The notes under the pieces: model-generated
What the model was told of the DNA's origin: nothing
Databases searched by the model: none
Seen by the model: only the letters and a program-made list of their open reading frames with translations
Shown here: piece after piece, positions 9,222-18,437 of the stretch
Layout: every line of letters starts with the position of its first letter
Position numbering within the stretch: position 1 is the first letter of the stretch
Translations under genes and position numbers: made by a program
DNA from: Pseudobdellovibrionaceae bacterium
Lineage (GTDB): Bacteria > Bdellovibrionota > Bdellovibrionia > Bdellovibrionales > Bdellovibrionaceae
Direction of reading: 5' to 3'
Length of the DNA: 64,000 bases
Assembly (NCBI GenBank): GCA_022843825.1
Contig: JALHMX010000015.1
Location: 1 to 64,000, forward strand

Positions 9222-9280
9222 TTAGGTACCAGTTCCCTTTTTGTATCGCATAACGATACAAAAAGGGAACTGGTACCTAA
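9222..9280. repeat. REP-like long hairpin, copy 1 (also a likely bidirectional terminator)
   Basis: Perfect 27-bp arms at 9222-9248 and 9254-9280 with a 5-nt loop. The outer part reads AGGTACCAGTTCCCTTTTT. It lies between two convergent genes, and its right arm includes the stop codon of the PilZ gene. It matches the hairpin at 19325-19379 in 13 of the first 19 positions of each arm, so it is a member of a dispersed repeat family and not a chance terminator. Confidence 0.85.
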
Positions 9281-10029
9281 CTAGCTTTTTTAGTCATATT
9301 CTTTTGATTTTCTAAATACTCGTTGAGAAGGTTCAGCAGCTTTTCTTGAGTTTGATCATTTAGTTTTTCGAATTGAATTCTTCGCGAAACGCCTTCACCA
9401 ACAACCTGTCCTTTAGCTTGAACACGCGTAGAAAAAGTGCTTTTTGCATATCTGTTAACGACGATCACATCAAATATTTCTCCGTGGTAGTCAAATGGTA
9501 TGTGATCTTCTAATAAAGTTCCTGTTAAAGAGATATTTTTAGAGTAACTACGAAATGTTTTTCCTGTTTTAGTAGCTAATAAGATTTCAATTTTTAGGTC
9601 ATGACGAACAGCCCGCGATTTAAAGTCGGACTTTCCACGTAACTTCTTAAAGCTAATGTTACTGGGAGGAGCAATTTTATTAACATCAATATTTTCCATA
9701 TCCGCAGATGAATCATCTATCTGGAAAGAGGTGTTCGTTATTTCTCTATGGTTGGGATGAACTGTAGTTCTTGATTTCGTAATTGTATTTTCACGGTTTT
9801 TATCATTAGTAATGTTTAGTACATTCAAAAAATTTTGTTGATCTGACTTTAAAAATGCTCGTAGCGGTTGCCAATTTTCCCAAGTGTCAGTCCAAATAAA
9901 AAAGCGGTCCCAATCTTTTTCATGCATTCGCAAAACTGACATTTGCAACTGTTGATCAGTTAGGGGCTGGGATTGAATTTTTGTTACGCTGTCTAAGACA
10001 ATCCACTGTCTTTTACTATTTTCACTCAT
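9277..10029 (-). CDS. PilZ-domain protein with N-terminal GYF_2-like domain
   Basis: Residues 3-60 (WIVLDSVTKIQSQPLTDQQL ... FFIWTDTWENWQPLRAF) resemble the GYF_2/DUF4339 module. The C-terminal 115 residues look like a PilZ c-di-GMP receptor: a basic RAVRHDLKIEI segment followed by NISLTGTLLED, the degenerate form of the (D/N)xSxxG motif. A low-complexity linker joins them. PilZ proteins transduce c-di-GMP levels to motility, secretion or envelope functions, and are numerous in predatory bacteria. The first arginine motif is R-x4-R-like but not perfect, so ligand binding is not assured. No Shine-Dalgarno site is seen; a -10-like GATATA lies 6 nt before the ATG. Confidence 0.75.
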   Translation of the reverse strand: MSENSKRQWIVLDSVTKIQSQPLTDQQLQMSVLRMHEKDWDRFFIWTDTWENWQPLRAFLKSDQQNFLNVLNITNDKNRENTITKSRTTVHPNHREITNTSFQIDDSSADMENIDVNKIAPPSNISFKKLRGKSDFKSRAVRHDLKIEILLATKTGKTFRSYSKNISLTGTLLEDHIPFDYHGEIFDVIVVNRYAKSTFSTRVQAKGQVVGEGVSRRIQFEKLNDQTQEKLLNLLNEYLENQKNMTKKAS

Positions 10030-10059
10030 AGGGTATATATCGGCAAAATGAGTACGAAA

Positions 10060-11058
10060 TTAAGATATATTCGATACTGGACCGTAGCCCTCGACTTTAA
10101 TACAGCGGGCGAAGTGTCCAGGTTTAACCTCACGCAGCTCAGGAGAAATTTGCTGGCACTCTGTGGTTGCAATAGGACAACGGGGATTAAAATAGCAGCC
10201 TGGAGGAGGATTAATTGGCGAGGGCACATCGCCCGTTAAAATAATGCGCTCTTCACGTGGCTTAGGATCAGGAATGGGAATCGCAGACAGTAATGCTTTG
10301 GTGTAGGGATGTTTCGGGTTTCTATAAAGCTCGTCGGCCTGGGCATACTCTACGATTTTACCCAGATACATGACTGCCACATGAGTCGAAACGTGTTCCA
10401 CCACTTTTAAATCATGAGCAATAAAGACGTAGGTCAATCCAAGTTTTTGCTGCAAATCCATAAGTAAGTTGATGACCTGCGCTTGGATTGAAACATCTAA
10501 CGCGGAAACAGGTTCATCACAAATAATAAGCTCAGGATTAACAGCTAGTGCGCGCGCGATCCCTACACGTTGCCGTTGTCCTCCAGAAAATTCATGAGGA
10601 TATCGAGAAAGATGTTCTGGTCGCAATCCGACTATATTAAGAAGCTCCAGGACGCGATCTAGGCGATCTTTTTCTGATAAGTAAAGATTATGAATAATTA
10701 ACGGTTCCTCTAAAATAGATCCAATGGTCATGCGCGGGTTGAGTGATGCATAAGGATCTTGAAAGATAATCTGCATTTTTCGACGGAGCGCCTTTAGATC
10801 AGGGCCGTTAATATTTGTGATATCTTGACCATTAAAAAATACTTTTCCGCCGGTAGGTTCAATAAGTCGAATTAAACAACGTCCTAATGTAGACTTACCA
10901 CATCCAGATTCGCCAACCAGTCCTAAGGTTTCGCCCTTGCGAAGTTCAAAAGAAATATCTTGCACGGCCTTAACAGCAGCGATTTCTCTTGAAAGTATTC
11001 CGCCGTGAATAGGAAAGCGCTTAAAAATATTCTCTGCTTTAAGTAATACATGACTCAT
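10060..11058 (-). CDS. oppF: Oligopeptide ABC transporter ATPase, OppF/DppF-like
   Basis: Nucleotide-binding subunit with Walker [10 protein letters not shown], signature [15 protein letters not shown], Walker B ELIICDEP with SALD, and the switch His (IAHDL). The C-terminal oligopeptide/dipeptide extension with a cysteine motif (CYFNPRCP...C) is present, as in DppF/OppF; this region binds an Fe-S cluster in some relatives. The start overlaps the oppD-like stop by 4 nt (ATGA). It forms an ATPase pair with the next gene upstream; no permease is on this strand, so the YejABE-like genes 4 kb away are the nearest candidates for partners. Confidence 0.88.
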   Translation of the reverse strand: MSHVLLKAENIFKRFPIHGGILSREIAAVKAVQDISFELRKGETLGLVGESGCGKSTLGRCLIRLIEPTGGKVFFNGQDITNINGPDLKALRRKMQIIFQDPYASLNPRMTIGSILEEPLIIHNLYLSEKDRLDRVLELLNIVGLRPEHLSRYPHEFSGGQRQRVGIARALAVNPELIICDEPVSALDVSIQAQVINLLMDLQQKLGLTYVFIAHDLKVVEHVSTHVAVMYLGKIVEYAQADELYRNPKHPYTKALLSAIPIPDPKPREERIILTGDVPSPINPPPGCYFNPRCPIATTECQQISPELREVKPGHFARCIKVEGYGPVSNIS

Positions 11059-12053
11059 GGCTGACCTCCTTGAACTGGATTATAGCAAGCTACGCGATGA
11101 ATACCGCGCAAATTCTCCAGACGGGGATGTTCTGTTTTACAGATGTCGATGGCGTTTACACAGCGATCACGAAAACGACATCCCTGTGGCAACTTATACA
11201 AATTGGGAACTAACCCGGGTATGGTGTTTAGCTGAGTCAAACGTTGACCTGTTTCAAAATGTGGAATCGATTCCAATAACCCTTTAGTGTATGGATGTTT
11301 GGGACGATAAAAAATATCCTCTACGGTTCCATACTCAATGACTTTACCAGCATACATGACTAGGACATCTTGGCACATCTCTGCAACTACACCCAAATCG
11401 TGCGTAATTAAAATCATTCCGGCGTTAAATTCTTTCTGAACCTTTCGCATAAGATCTAGTATCTGTGCCTGAATTGTTACATCAAGTGCCGTGGTAGGTT
11501 CATCAGCGATTAATAGTTGAGGGTTACAACTCATGGCCATGGCTATCATCACACGTTGTCTCATTCCTCCAGACAGCTGATGGGGGTATTCGTCATACCT
11601 TTTCTCAGGCGCTGGAATGCCAACTAAGCGAAGCATATCGACAGCTCGCTTCTTCACTTCAGCATTTGGCAAACTACTATTATGCAGATGAATCGATTCA
11701 GAAACTTGATTTCCGATGGTGTAAACAGGATTAAGTGAAGTCATGGGTTCTTGAAAAATCATAGCAATTTGATTGCCCAGAATAGACTTCATTTCATGAT
11801 CGGTTTTTTTAACCAAGTCTTGGTCTTTAAATAAAACCTCACCCTGAACAATTTGTCCTGGCTTTTGAATAAGACGCATAATCGAAAGTGCAGTTTGAGA
11901 TTTGCCACAACCGGATTCGCCAACGATTCCCAAAGTTTGACCTTTTTTTACTCTGAAACTAACGTCATCCACGGGAAACAGGGTGCCATCATCAGTAATA
12001 TAACGAGTGCGCAGGTTTCTAACGTCGAGTAGTGTTTCTGAAGCTTCTGACAT
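11055..12053 (-). CDS. oppD: Oligopeptide ABC transporter ATPase, OppD/DppD-like
   Basis: Walker [10 protein letters not shown], signature [15 protein letters not shown], Walker [13 protein letters not shown], His switch ITHDLG, and the C-terminal OppD-type extension with CRFRDRC. It is the first gene of a two-gene operon. In E. coli YejF the two ATPase domains are fused in one chain; here they are separate, 332 residues each. The promoter lies only 6 nt before the ATG, so the transcript is probably leaderless. Confidence 0.88.
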   Translation of the reverse strand: MSEASETLLDVRNLRTRYITDDGTLFPVDDVSFRVKKGQTLGIVGESGCGKSQTALSIMRLIQKPGQIVQGEVLFKDQDLVKKTDHEMKSILGNQIAMIFQEPMTSLNPVYTIGNQVSESIHLHNSSLPNAEVKKRAVDMLRLVGIPAPEKRYDEYPHQLSGGMRQRVMIAMAMSCNPQLLIADEPTTALDVTIQAQILDLMRKVQKEFNAGMILITHDLGVVAEMCQDVLVMYAGKVIEYGTVEDIFYRPKHPYTKGLLESIPHFETGQRLTQLNTIPGLVPNLYKLPQGCRFRDRCVNAIDICKTEHPRLENLRGIHRVACYNPVQGGQP

Positions 12054-12059
12054 TGGAAA

Positions 12060-12088
12060 AATATACGTGCATTCACTTCTTTCAGCAA
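12060..12088 (-). promoter_or_regulatory. Promoter of the ATPase operon, probably leaderless
   Basis: On the minus strand: TTGCTG (12083-12088), 17 nt, TATATT (12060-12065), 6 nt, ATG. Its -35 hexamer directly abuts the -35 of the divergent promoter (12089-12094). Confidence 0.6.
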
Positions 12089-12117
12089 TTGGAAATCATA
12101 AAAAAGTAAGTTAAATT
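12089..12117 (+). promoter_or_regulatory. Promoter of the O-methyltransferase gene, probably leaderless
   Basis: TTGGAA (12089-12094), 17 nt, TAAATT (12112-12117), 6 nt, ATG at 12124. No Shine-Dalgarno site. Back to back with the divergent ATPase promoter, with no base between the two -35 boxes. Confidence 0.55.
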
Positions 12118-12123
12118 ACCTTT

Positions 12124-12780
12124 ATGAGAAAGAAACAAAGTCCCAGTTATGCCTATATTGAAGCTCAGATTTTACCAGAAAATAATGATAAAATTTTAGC
12201 GCGAAGATTATCTCAAGAAATAGGCCTTGAAGCTATTTCGATATCACCGACTGAAGCCTCCTTGATAAAATTTGTGGTGTCTTTTATTAACCCCCAGAAG
12301 ATTGTTGAAATAGGTACCTTAACCGGCCTGTCGAGTTTATATTTTCTTGAGACATTAAAGGCAGATGGCCATTTGTGGACCTTTGAGAAATCAACCGATC
12401 ATGCCAAACGAGCTCGCCAGAGTTTGGCCAATTATGTACAAAATAAGCAGTGCACCATAGTTGAGGGGGACGCTTTCGACCTCTTACCAACAATCGATAA
12501 AGAGGGGCCATTTGATGCCATCTTTATAGACGGAAACAAGGGTGCCTATTATGACTATTGGCAATGGGCCAAAAAGAATATTCGGGTCGGCGGCTTAGTT
12601 TTTATTGATAATGTTTTTTTAGCGGGAGCAGTTTGGGGTGATCAGACACAGCAAAAATTTAATGAAAAGCAAGTCTCTGCCGTTAAAAAAATGACTTCAA
12701 ATATTTTCTCCGATGTGAATTTTAGCGCCACCTTCATTCCTACTGAGGAAGGGCTTTTGATTGTAAAGCGCTACGCTTAG
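12124..12780 (+). CDS. SAM-dependent O-methyltransferase (caffeoyl-CoA OMT-like family 3)
   Basis: Class I methyltransferase. The SAM-binding motif I is VEIGTLTGLSSLYF (about residues 60-73), followed by HLWTFEKS (acidic ribose ligand) and the metal-binding DAIFIDGNKGAYYDYW, with a second metal site in VFIDNV. These are the hallmarks of cation-dependent O-methyltransferases such as bacterial homologues of catechol and caffeoyl-CoA OMTs. 218 residues is the full family length. Substrate unknown. Confidence 0.87.
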   Translation: MRKKQSPSYAYIEAQILPENNDKILARRLSQEIGLEAISISPTEASLIKFVVSFINPQKIVEIGTLTGLSSLYFLETLKADGHLWTFEKSTDHAKRARQSLANYVQNKQCTIVEGDAFDLLPTIDKEGPFDAIFIDGNKGAYYDYWQWAKKNIRVGGLVFIDNVFLAGAVWGDQTQQKFNEKQVSAVKKMTSNIFSDVNFSATFIPTEEGLLIVKRYA

Positions 12781-12888
12781 CCCTTTTAGTCACTTCACCA
12801 CTTTTTTACATGTCAAATATAAGTACACTATGAATCTGTCAGAATTACGCTATTATGGCGAAACTTGACTGATTTCAAAGGAGTACTT

Positions 12889-13263
12889 ATGTACAAAATA
12901 ACATTTGCGTTTATAAATATTTTACTAATTTTAAGCACCACACCTGTATTGGCTAACGAGGGAATACTGGTTATTCATGGTAGGGTTGTTAATGAAAACG
13001 CTATAGGTAATGCCAGAACTATAATAGTGGAAAACAGCCAATTTGTCACATCAACGCCAGAGTTAAATATTCCTGAAGTTCATCTGATGGCAAAAAATCA
13101 ATTTAGTATTTTATTTTATGCGAATTCAAATATTACAGCAAGACCGTGTGAAAATGCGATAGTGGCAGTCACAGCTGGTGAAGGTAATTTTTTACCTTTG
13201 CCAGACGGTGACGACCACCATTTTTACATACCGGAGTTATTAAGTTTTTATTGTGTTGAGTAG
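12889..13263 (+). CDS. Small secreted protein of unknown function
   Basis: The start at 12889 is set by AAAGGAG six bases upstream; an in-frame TTG at 12865 is rejected. The N-terminus MYKITFAFINILLILSTTPVLANEG is a Sec signal peptide with probable cleavage after VLA. The mature part (about 100 residues) is not recognised; it has two Cys (in ARPCENA and at the C-terminal SFYCVE) that could form one disulfide, and looks beta-rich. It lies 9 nt from the next secreted-protein gene, so the two may be one transcript. Confidence 0.7.
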   Translation: MYKITFAFINILLILSTTPVLANEGILVIHGRVVNENAIGNARTIIVENSQFVTSTPELNIPEVHLMAKNQFSILFYANSNITARPCENAIVAVTAGEGNFLPLPDGDDHHFYIPELLSFYCVE

Positions 13264-13287
13264 TAGTTATAAATGGGGGCAAAAAAA

Positions 13288-13896
13288 ATGCGAAAAATGA
13301 TGTATTTAATTTTTGGATTTATCGTTTTTATAACGACAGCTCCAGCTGCCGCCCAGGGCGCCACCGTGACCCGTGAAAATCAACTTATAGCTGAAATGAA
13401 TGTGGCAGGCCTTGGTAAGTACATCTGCGTGGCTGAAGATAGTTTTCAAAAATTTCCTGTATTAGCTCGGGGAAGAACACTTAAAGAAGCTAAAGCGCTG
13501 GCTTTGAAAGAGTGCGCTACTCAAAACTTGGGTAAAGGATTTTTTTGCCAAACAGTTGGTTGCGAGCAGGACACTAATGCTCGGGCTGAAACTCCTGCCA
13601 ACTTCGATGTTGTGCGAGATGAAAAACAGGTTCAAATTGGTTGGAAGGGTAATGCTAAACACATTTGCCATGTTAAGGGTTGGGAAAAAGAATACTCCTC
13701 AGTTGCTCCCACGCGTATTGAAGCCATGGCCTTAGCTAAGGCTATATGCGCTGATGATGAAGGTATTCGTCGTAGCAGTGGAGAGCCTAATGGCTTTTTT
13801 TGTAAGGGAAATATTACAGCTTGTGAATCCCTTCACGGAACTAAAGCAAAACTAAAATTTAAAGATATCTTAGATTTATTTGGCGACCTCATTTAA
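13288..13896 (+). CDS. Secreted protein with two tandem Cys-containing repeats
   Basis: I do not recognise the family. The start at 13288 gives a clean signal peptide (MRKMMYLIFGFIVFITTAPAAAQG); the ATG at 13273 adds five charged residues and is possible. The mature protein holds two similar units of about 60 residues: GKYICVAEDSF...GRTLKEAKALALKECATQ...GFFCQTVGC, and AKHICHVKGWE...TRIEAMALAKAICADD...GFFCKGNITAC. Each has four Cys at matching places, so two disulfides per unit are likely in the periplasm. Its 3' end overlaps the convergent hydrolase gene by 21 bp. Confidence 0.72.
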   Translation: MRKMMYLIFGFIVFITTAPAAAQGATVTRENQLIAEMNVAGLGKYICVAEDSFQKFPVLARGRTLKEAKALALKECATQNLGKGFFCQTVGCEQDTNARAETPANFDVVRDEKQVQIGWKGNAKHICHVKGWEKEYSSVAPTRIEAMALAKAICADDEGIRRSSGEPNGFFCKGNITACESLHGTKAKLKFKDILDLFGDLI

Positions 13897-14673
13897 GAAG
13901 CTTTCAACACCGGGACGATACTCACTGGGAAAATCACGCAGACCATTGATGTGACCGGCCTCAGGTAAATTCAGCTTTTTCCATTTCAAGTTAGTATGTG
14001 GTTCAAACACCCGATCAATTGATTCAGGAGAAATTAATTTATCTCTCCAGCCTCGAATACTTAAAAGTGGAAAATTTTTAGGAAACTTCTCTAAATCTTG
14101 ATGTACATCGCGATTCAAGTTGGGACTCCAAATTATGGCAAAAAGTGGAGCCTGTAGAAGACGAGCAGCAAAAGAATTTACCTTCATTTCATGTTTAAAT
14201 AAATTAAAAGACGAAGTCATAAAGTCCGCGCCAGGTCCACTGTCGCAAATCATGGCCTTAATATCTTTAGACTTGCCATTTTCGATACGTTGGCTGATGG
14301 CTTCCATGGCGGCGGCTGCAACATTTGAAAAAGCATAGACTATTTTATTTTTATATTGAGGAAACAAATTAATGTGATTTTCAATTTGGTCAGCCATTAC
14401 ATGCTTAAGACCAAATTTTTTAGTTTTTTTACTTAAAGGAAAATAAGAATGATCTTTTAAAGAATCACTAACATTAAAAACATAAGCATCAAAGCCTAGC
14501 TCATTGACCAGCTCAACATGTCGCTTTAAAACTTTTTTATGTCCATTAAGAAAATGAACAAAAATGATTAAATGAGATGACGGCTTATTTTTTAAAGTAT
14601 TTTTAAATAATTCACCGTCATCAGGATAATGAGTGTGTTTTAGTGTTTGTGCGACTGATTTTTTGTGGGCCAT
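13876..14673 (-). CDS. Alpha/beta-hydrolase-like protein
   Basis: The order of elements fits an alpha/beta hydrolase: HLIIFVHFLNGHKK (oxyanion-hole strand), a candidate nucleophile elbow YAFSNVAAAAM, LLSIRGWRDKLISPESI (acid D) and EAGHINGLRDFP (His). The elbow is A-F-S-N-V instead of G-x-S-x-G, so activity needs proof. It resembles the eukaryotic TMEM53/DUF829 type in pattern, though this is only an impression. No signal peptide. The start overlaps the aceE stop by 34 bp, which suggests translational coupling to aceE. Confidence 0.65.
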   Translation of the reverse strand: MAHKKSVAQTLKHTHYPDDGELFKNTLKNKPSSHLIIFVHFLNGHKKVLKRHVELVNELGFDAYVFNVSDSLKDHSYFPLSKKTKKFGLKHVMADQIENHINLFPQYKNKIVYAFSNVAAAAMEAISQRIENGKSKDIKAMICDSGPGADFMTSSFNLFKHEMKVNSFAARLLQAPLFAIIWSPNLNRDVHQDLEKFPKNFPLLSIRGWRDKLISPESIDRVFEPHTNLKWKKLNLPEAGHINGLRDFPSEYRPGVESFLNEVAK

Positions 14674-17471
14674 AGTTCAGTCCAGTGTTGTTTTGTATCT
14701 TGATTTTGAGCATCCGCAGATTGACTGACTTCATCAAAAGTATTTTTAGAAACAATAACTTTTTCAAGTGCAGTCTCTGACAATACTTTACCACAGGCGT
14801 CCATAACAGCTTCTGCATCAATGTGATGGTAGTGATAAATCTCTACTGGTCGGCCACACTTTGAGTGTTTACGAACGGCACAAGCTTCTTGTCGTACGCC
14901 TACAATAGAGCCTAAATTGTCTAATAGACCTGCTTCTCCGTCGTGAACACTGACGATAGGAATCCGACGTCCTGAGGCCATAACTAGGTCTGCAGAGCCC
15001 ACATCACCTTGGCGATTAAGATAAAGATTAGAATTGATGCCCAATTGATTTCTTAAGTAATCATAATCATTTTCATGGGCAAGAATTCCGCATAATAAAT
15101 CCGGAGATGTTACGATAATTACATTGGCATAAATTCCGCGCGATAACAGTTCCTCAGAGGCTTTAATAGCTTCCGTCGTAAGTGATCCCATCGAAAAAAT
15201 GTTAACGACATTATCACCTGGCTCATACCCAGCGTAGCCACGATAATCAATTAAGTAATAAGCACCCTGTAGTACTTCTTTTCTTATAACGGGCAAAATT
15301 TCAACTTCAGCTAGCGCTGCTACTTCTTCTTCGTTAACTCCGCCATTAATTGGAAATGACGACCGCACTAATTTTTGAGATTGGTCAGATTTAAAGCGAA
15401 GTTGCTTAGAAAGGTATTTCATAAAATCTTTTTGTTCTGCTCCACGAGTAACTAAGCGTAAAAGCGTACCTTGGCGTCCAACATTATCATCAAGTAAGTG
15501 GCGTCGGAAAGTCTCGCACAGAATCCAATCTAACTCGATACAGAAAAATGGTTCCCAAGTCACTTGATTAGGAATTTGAAAATCTGATTTCCAACCATGC
15601 TGTGCGCCCTCAGGTGATAATGTTACGCCGGATGGAGTTCCAACACAGATGAAATTTGATTTCCAATACAAATTATAAAAGTACTGATCTAGGGCCCGTT
15701 TGATAAAAAAATCATACACAGTCATTAATGGTAAAGTTGGTATTCCTAAAATATCTTTCACTTTTCCGAATGAGCCCACGCAAGACATCACATTACCTTC
15801 AGCGATTTCAAAGCGCAGGAAACGATGAGACTGGTCTTCATCAGGAACAAGATTAGGAAGCTTGGTATCTTTAACACCCAACTCAGTTTCAAAATCATCA
15901 ACTATACACGCGCCGAAGATTTTTCCATCCATCGCTGGATTTAAATTCGTCGAAGTTCCCACATCTGGAGCCATTGTCATAAATAATTCAGCTGCGGTAC
16001 GCCACTTTTGTTCGTTGGCAGGTAATTTGGAAACGTCAGCTGTATTTGCGATACGAGTTAGCTTTGCCGTCAATTGGCCCAACATCCATTGAGTATGCGG
16101 ATAGCTGGCCATCTTTGTATTGATTTCTAAGCTTTCAGGAAAAGAGCCCATCGCCGCAAATTTGTCGGCAAATAATTTTTGGTTTTTAACTTTTAAATCA
16201 TTTTGCGCTTTAATATCGGAATAGAGTTTTTCCCCTCGATCTGCTAAGTATTTACCTTCTGCAGTTTTAGGATCAAATCCTTGGAATAAAACGCCTTCTT
16301 TAGTAATGCCTTGTTTGGCACGAAGTTCATCGATCTCTTCTTGAGTGCTTAGCGAAGAGTGATTGCCTTGCTGAGCGGCCATTTTTAATCCCCAACCTTT
16401 TAAAGTGTGAGCAATAACAATGGTGGGCTTTCGTTTTGATTCTTTTGACTTTAACAGCGCTTCAGCCATTTGCATGATATCATGGCCGCCAAAATCACGT
16501 AGGGCTTCGAATAAATCTTTGTCAGATACTTGGTCTAAGAATTTTTTCAGACCTGGATAATCTTTAGCGATTTCTTTTTTTAAAATTTTTTCATCCTGAA
16601 CCAACAACAGCGCTTGTAATTCGTAATCGATAAGATCTTCTTCAATGAATTTTTTGAATAAATCTCCGCCAGCTTTTTTGAATAAGGACTGTCGTAAGGA
16701 TCCGTGACGAACTTGAATAACTTCCCAGCCGTTGGCGGCCATAGATTTTTCAATACGAATGGCATCGTTACCATTCATGATTTTTTGATTGACGATGCGC
16801 TGACCATCTAAAGACTGACGATTGTAATCGACAATCCAAGTAAGGTTTCCAATTTCGCGCTCGGCAAAGTCGGGAACCGCTTCATACATTGATCCTTCGC
16901 GAAATTCAGAGTCTCCAGATAGGGCCCAGAAGTGTGCTTCAGGCACACTATGCCCTTGATCTTTTGCAAAGCGATAGGCCAATGCTAAATACCCTGCTTG
17001 AACTGGTGGGATACCCACCGTTCCTGATGGAAAAAAATTATGATGATCTGAATCATAAGCGGAGTGATAAGATTGGAATACTGGCTCGCCATTTTTTGAG
17101 TATTTACGCAAGCCCATCATGGCGATGTTTTTTTGTTCTTCAGTGAATTTAGACAGATCAGAATTTAAAAATAAATCCAGTAAGTAATTATAGGAATGAT
17201 CCGTTGGTGATGCATGCGGTTTATTAGCTATGTGATCGAAGCCGGTTTTCACGATAAGGTGCAAGGCTCCCATGATGTGCAAGGCTGAAGCTGAACCGGA
17301 CTGGTGGCCACCAACTTTAGGATCACCTTTTTCTTTATCGCGAATATTGGCTTGATGAATCATTTGCGTAGCCATGTAATGAGCGCGGCGTGCGATAGAA
17401 TCTAAAGTATTTTTATTTAAGTCTTTGAGGTCCTTTAGAGTCACTGATTTCGTCGATGGTGCTGCTGCCAT
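14640..17471 (-). CDS. aceE: Pyruvate dehydrogenase E1 component (homodimeric, AceE type)
   Basis: Thiamine-diphosphate enzyme that decarboxylates pyruvate and acetylates the lipoyl group of E2. The cofactor motif GDSEFREGSMYEA ... WIVDYNRQSLDGQ (GD-x-E...N) is clear, as are the transketolase-like middle domain (GTPSGVTLSPEGAQHGW) and the C-terminal domain. Start: AAAGGA lies 9 nt before the ATG at 17471; the ATG at 17489 has no such site, so 943 residues is preferred (E. coli 887). No E2 or E3 gene is in the window. The hydrolase gene overlaps its 3' end. Confidence 0.93.
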   Translation of the reverse strand: MAAAPSTKSVTLKDLKDLNKNTLDSIARRAHYMATQMIHQANIRDKEKGDPKVGGHQSGSASALHIMGALHLIVKTGFDHIANKPHASPTDHSYNYLLDLFLNSDLSKFTEEQKNIAMMGLRKYSKNGEPVFQSYHSAYDSDHHNFFPSGTVGIPPVQAGYLALAYRFAKDQGHSVPEAHFWALSGDSEFREGSMYEAVPDFAEREIGNLTWIVDYNRQSLDGQRIVNQKIMNGNDAIRIEKSMAANGWEVIQVRHGSLRQSLFKKAGGDLFKKFIEEDLIDYELQALLLVQDEKILKKEIAKDYPGLKKFLDQVSDKDLFEALRDFGGHDIMQMAEALLKSKESKRKPTIVIAHTLKGWGLKMAAQQGNHSSLSTQEEIDELRAKQGITKEGVLFQGFDPKTAEGKYLADRGEKLYSDIKAQNDLKVKNQKLFADKFAAMGSFPESLEINTKMASYPHTQWMLGQLTAKLTRIANTADVSKLPANEQKWRTAAELFMTMAPDVGTSTNLNPAMDGKIFGACIVDDFETELGVKDTKLPNLVPDEDQSHRFLRFEIAEGNVMSCVGSFGKVKDILGIPTLPLMTVYDFFIKRALDQYFYNLYWKSNFICVGTPSGVTLSPEGAQHGWKSDFQIPNQVTWEPFFCIELDWILCETFRRHLLDDNVGRQGTLLRLVTRGAEQKDFMKYLSKQLRFKSDQSQKLVRSSFPINGGVNEEEVAALAEVEILPVIRKEVLQGAYYLIDYRGYAGYEPGDNVVNIFSMGSLTTEAIKASEELLSRGIYANVIIVTSPDLLCGILAHENDYDYLRNQLGINSNLYLNRQGDVGSADLVMASGRRIPIVSVHDGEAGLLDNLGSIVGVRQEACAVRKHSKCGRPVEIYHYHHIDAEAVMDACGKVLSETALEKVIVSKNTFDEVSQSADAQNQDTKQHWTELWPTKNQSHKH

Positions 17472-17525
17472 AAATTCGGTCCTTTTCATTCTTATTTAGA
17501 GCGAATACTTTAGCAAAAAAAGGGG

Positions 17526-18437
17526 TTATGATTCAACGATAAAATCCCAGCGAATCTTGATTGTTCCATCCAGGTCGACAATGCCCTTAGGCGGATTAGG
17601 AAAGGGCGCTGCCTTTCGGAATGCTTCTACTGCTGCGTCATCAAGCTCTCGAACGCCTGATGCCCCTAAGACCTGCACAGTGACCAGCTGACCTTCGTTA
17701 TCTAATACAATGATAAGTTTAGTATTCTTGTTTTGCTCCGAGGCAATAGTTCTTCCTTGAGACATTAGTTTCGTAACTTTTTCTTTAACTTTTGGCTGCC
17801 ACCATTGATTAAGTTGTTGGCGAATTCGTGTGTAATAGCCGTAGTACATATACTCTTTAGTATTGAGCTGAGTCATTAAACTCTGATCTACACCTTCAAG
17901 TCGGTCTGTTGCCGACGAAGTATCTTTGGCTTGTGCAGAAGCGCTGGTTCGTTTTTGACGAGCTTGATCTTTTTGATTCACTTTTTCATAAACATCAAAA
18001 CCATTATTAAAAAGCTTGGCTTCAGTTGATTTGTCAGGTTTTTTTTCCCATGGATTTTCTTCCTGAGCTTTTTCTTTTTGAGCCGCGGTCGGCTTAGTTT
18101 TTTCTAAATTTTTAAACTGTGTATCTAGGCGAGCAATAGTTTCTTTTTGTACCGTATTATTTTTTGCCGCCAAATACTTTGCTTTCGGATCTGCAGTTTG
18201 ATTTGTTTTGTTGGTGTCAAACTCAACTAAACGTTTTGGATCTTCCGTGTCTTTTAAATATTCTAAACTGTTTTCATTTAAAGAAATTTCTATAGTAGTA
18301 TCCTCTAATGATGGATTAAGACGTGGATACAAATATGTCCCCAATACAAAGAAACCGTGAATAATAAATGACAGAATAATAGCCAAAACCATCATATTTT
18401 TTCGAGTTTTAGGTGACTTCGATTTTTGTTCGTTCAT
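17526..18437 (-). CDS. TonB/TolA-like energy-transducer family protein
   Basis: Inner-membrane anchored periplasmic protein. Residues 14-36 (MMVLAIILSFIIHGFFVLGTYLY) form a signal anchor, followed by a Lys/Gln/Glu-rich linker of about 150 residues and a C-terminal TonB_C-like domain (ASGVRELDDAAVEAFRKAAPFPNPP...IRWDFIVES). This layout is that of TonB, TolA and the AgmX/GltJ-type gliding proteins. No ExbB/ExbD genes are near, so its motor partner is unknown. A perfect palindrome that contains the Shine-Dalgarno AGG ends at the start codon. Confidence 0.8.
   Translation of the reverse strand: MNEQKSKSPKTRKNMMVLAIILSFIIHGFFVLGTYLYPRLNPSLEDTTIEISLNENSLEYLKDTEDPKRLVEFDTNKTNQTADPKAKYLAAKNNTVQKETIARLDTQFKNLEKTKPTAAQKEKAQEENPWEKKPDKSTEAKLFNNGFDVYEKVNQKDQARQKRTSASAQAKDTSSATDRLEGVDQSLMTQLNTKEYMYYGYYTRIRQQLNQWWQPKVKEKVTKLMSQGRTIASEQNKNTKLIIVLDNEGQLVTVQVLGASGVRELDDAAVEAFRKAAPFPNPPKGIVDLDGTIKIRWDFIVES

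Noticed and set aside
16889-17146. Frames on the other strand of aceE and of other long genes (for example 20644-21027, 30153-30425)
   Set aside because: They lie wholly within recognised genes, lack start signals and show no domain; they are shadows of codon use.
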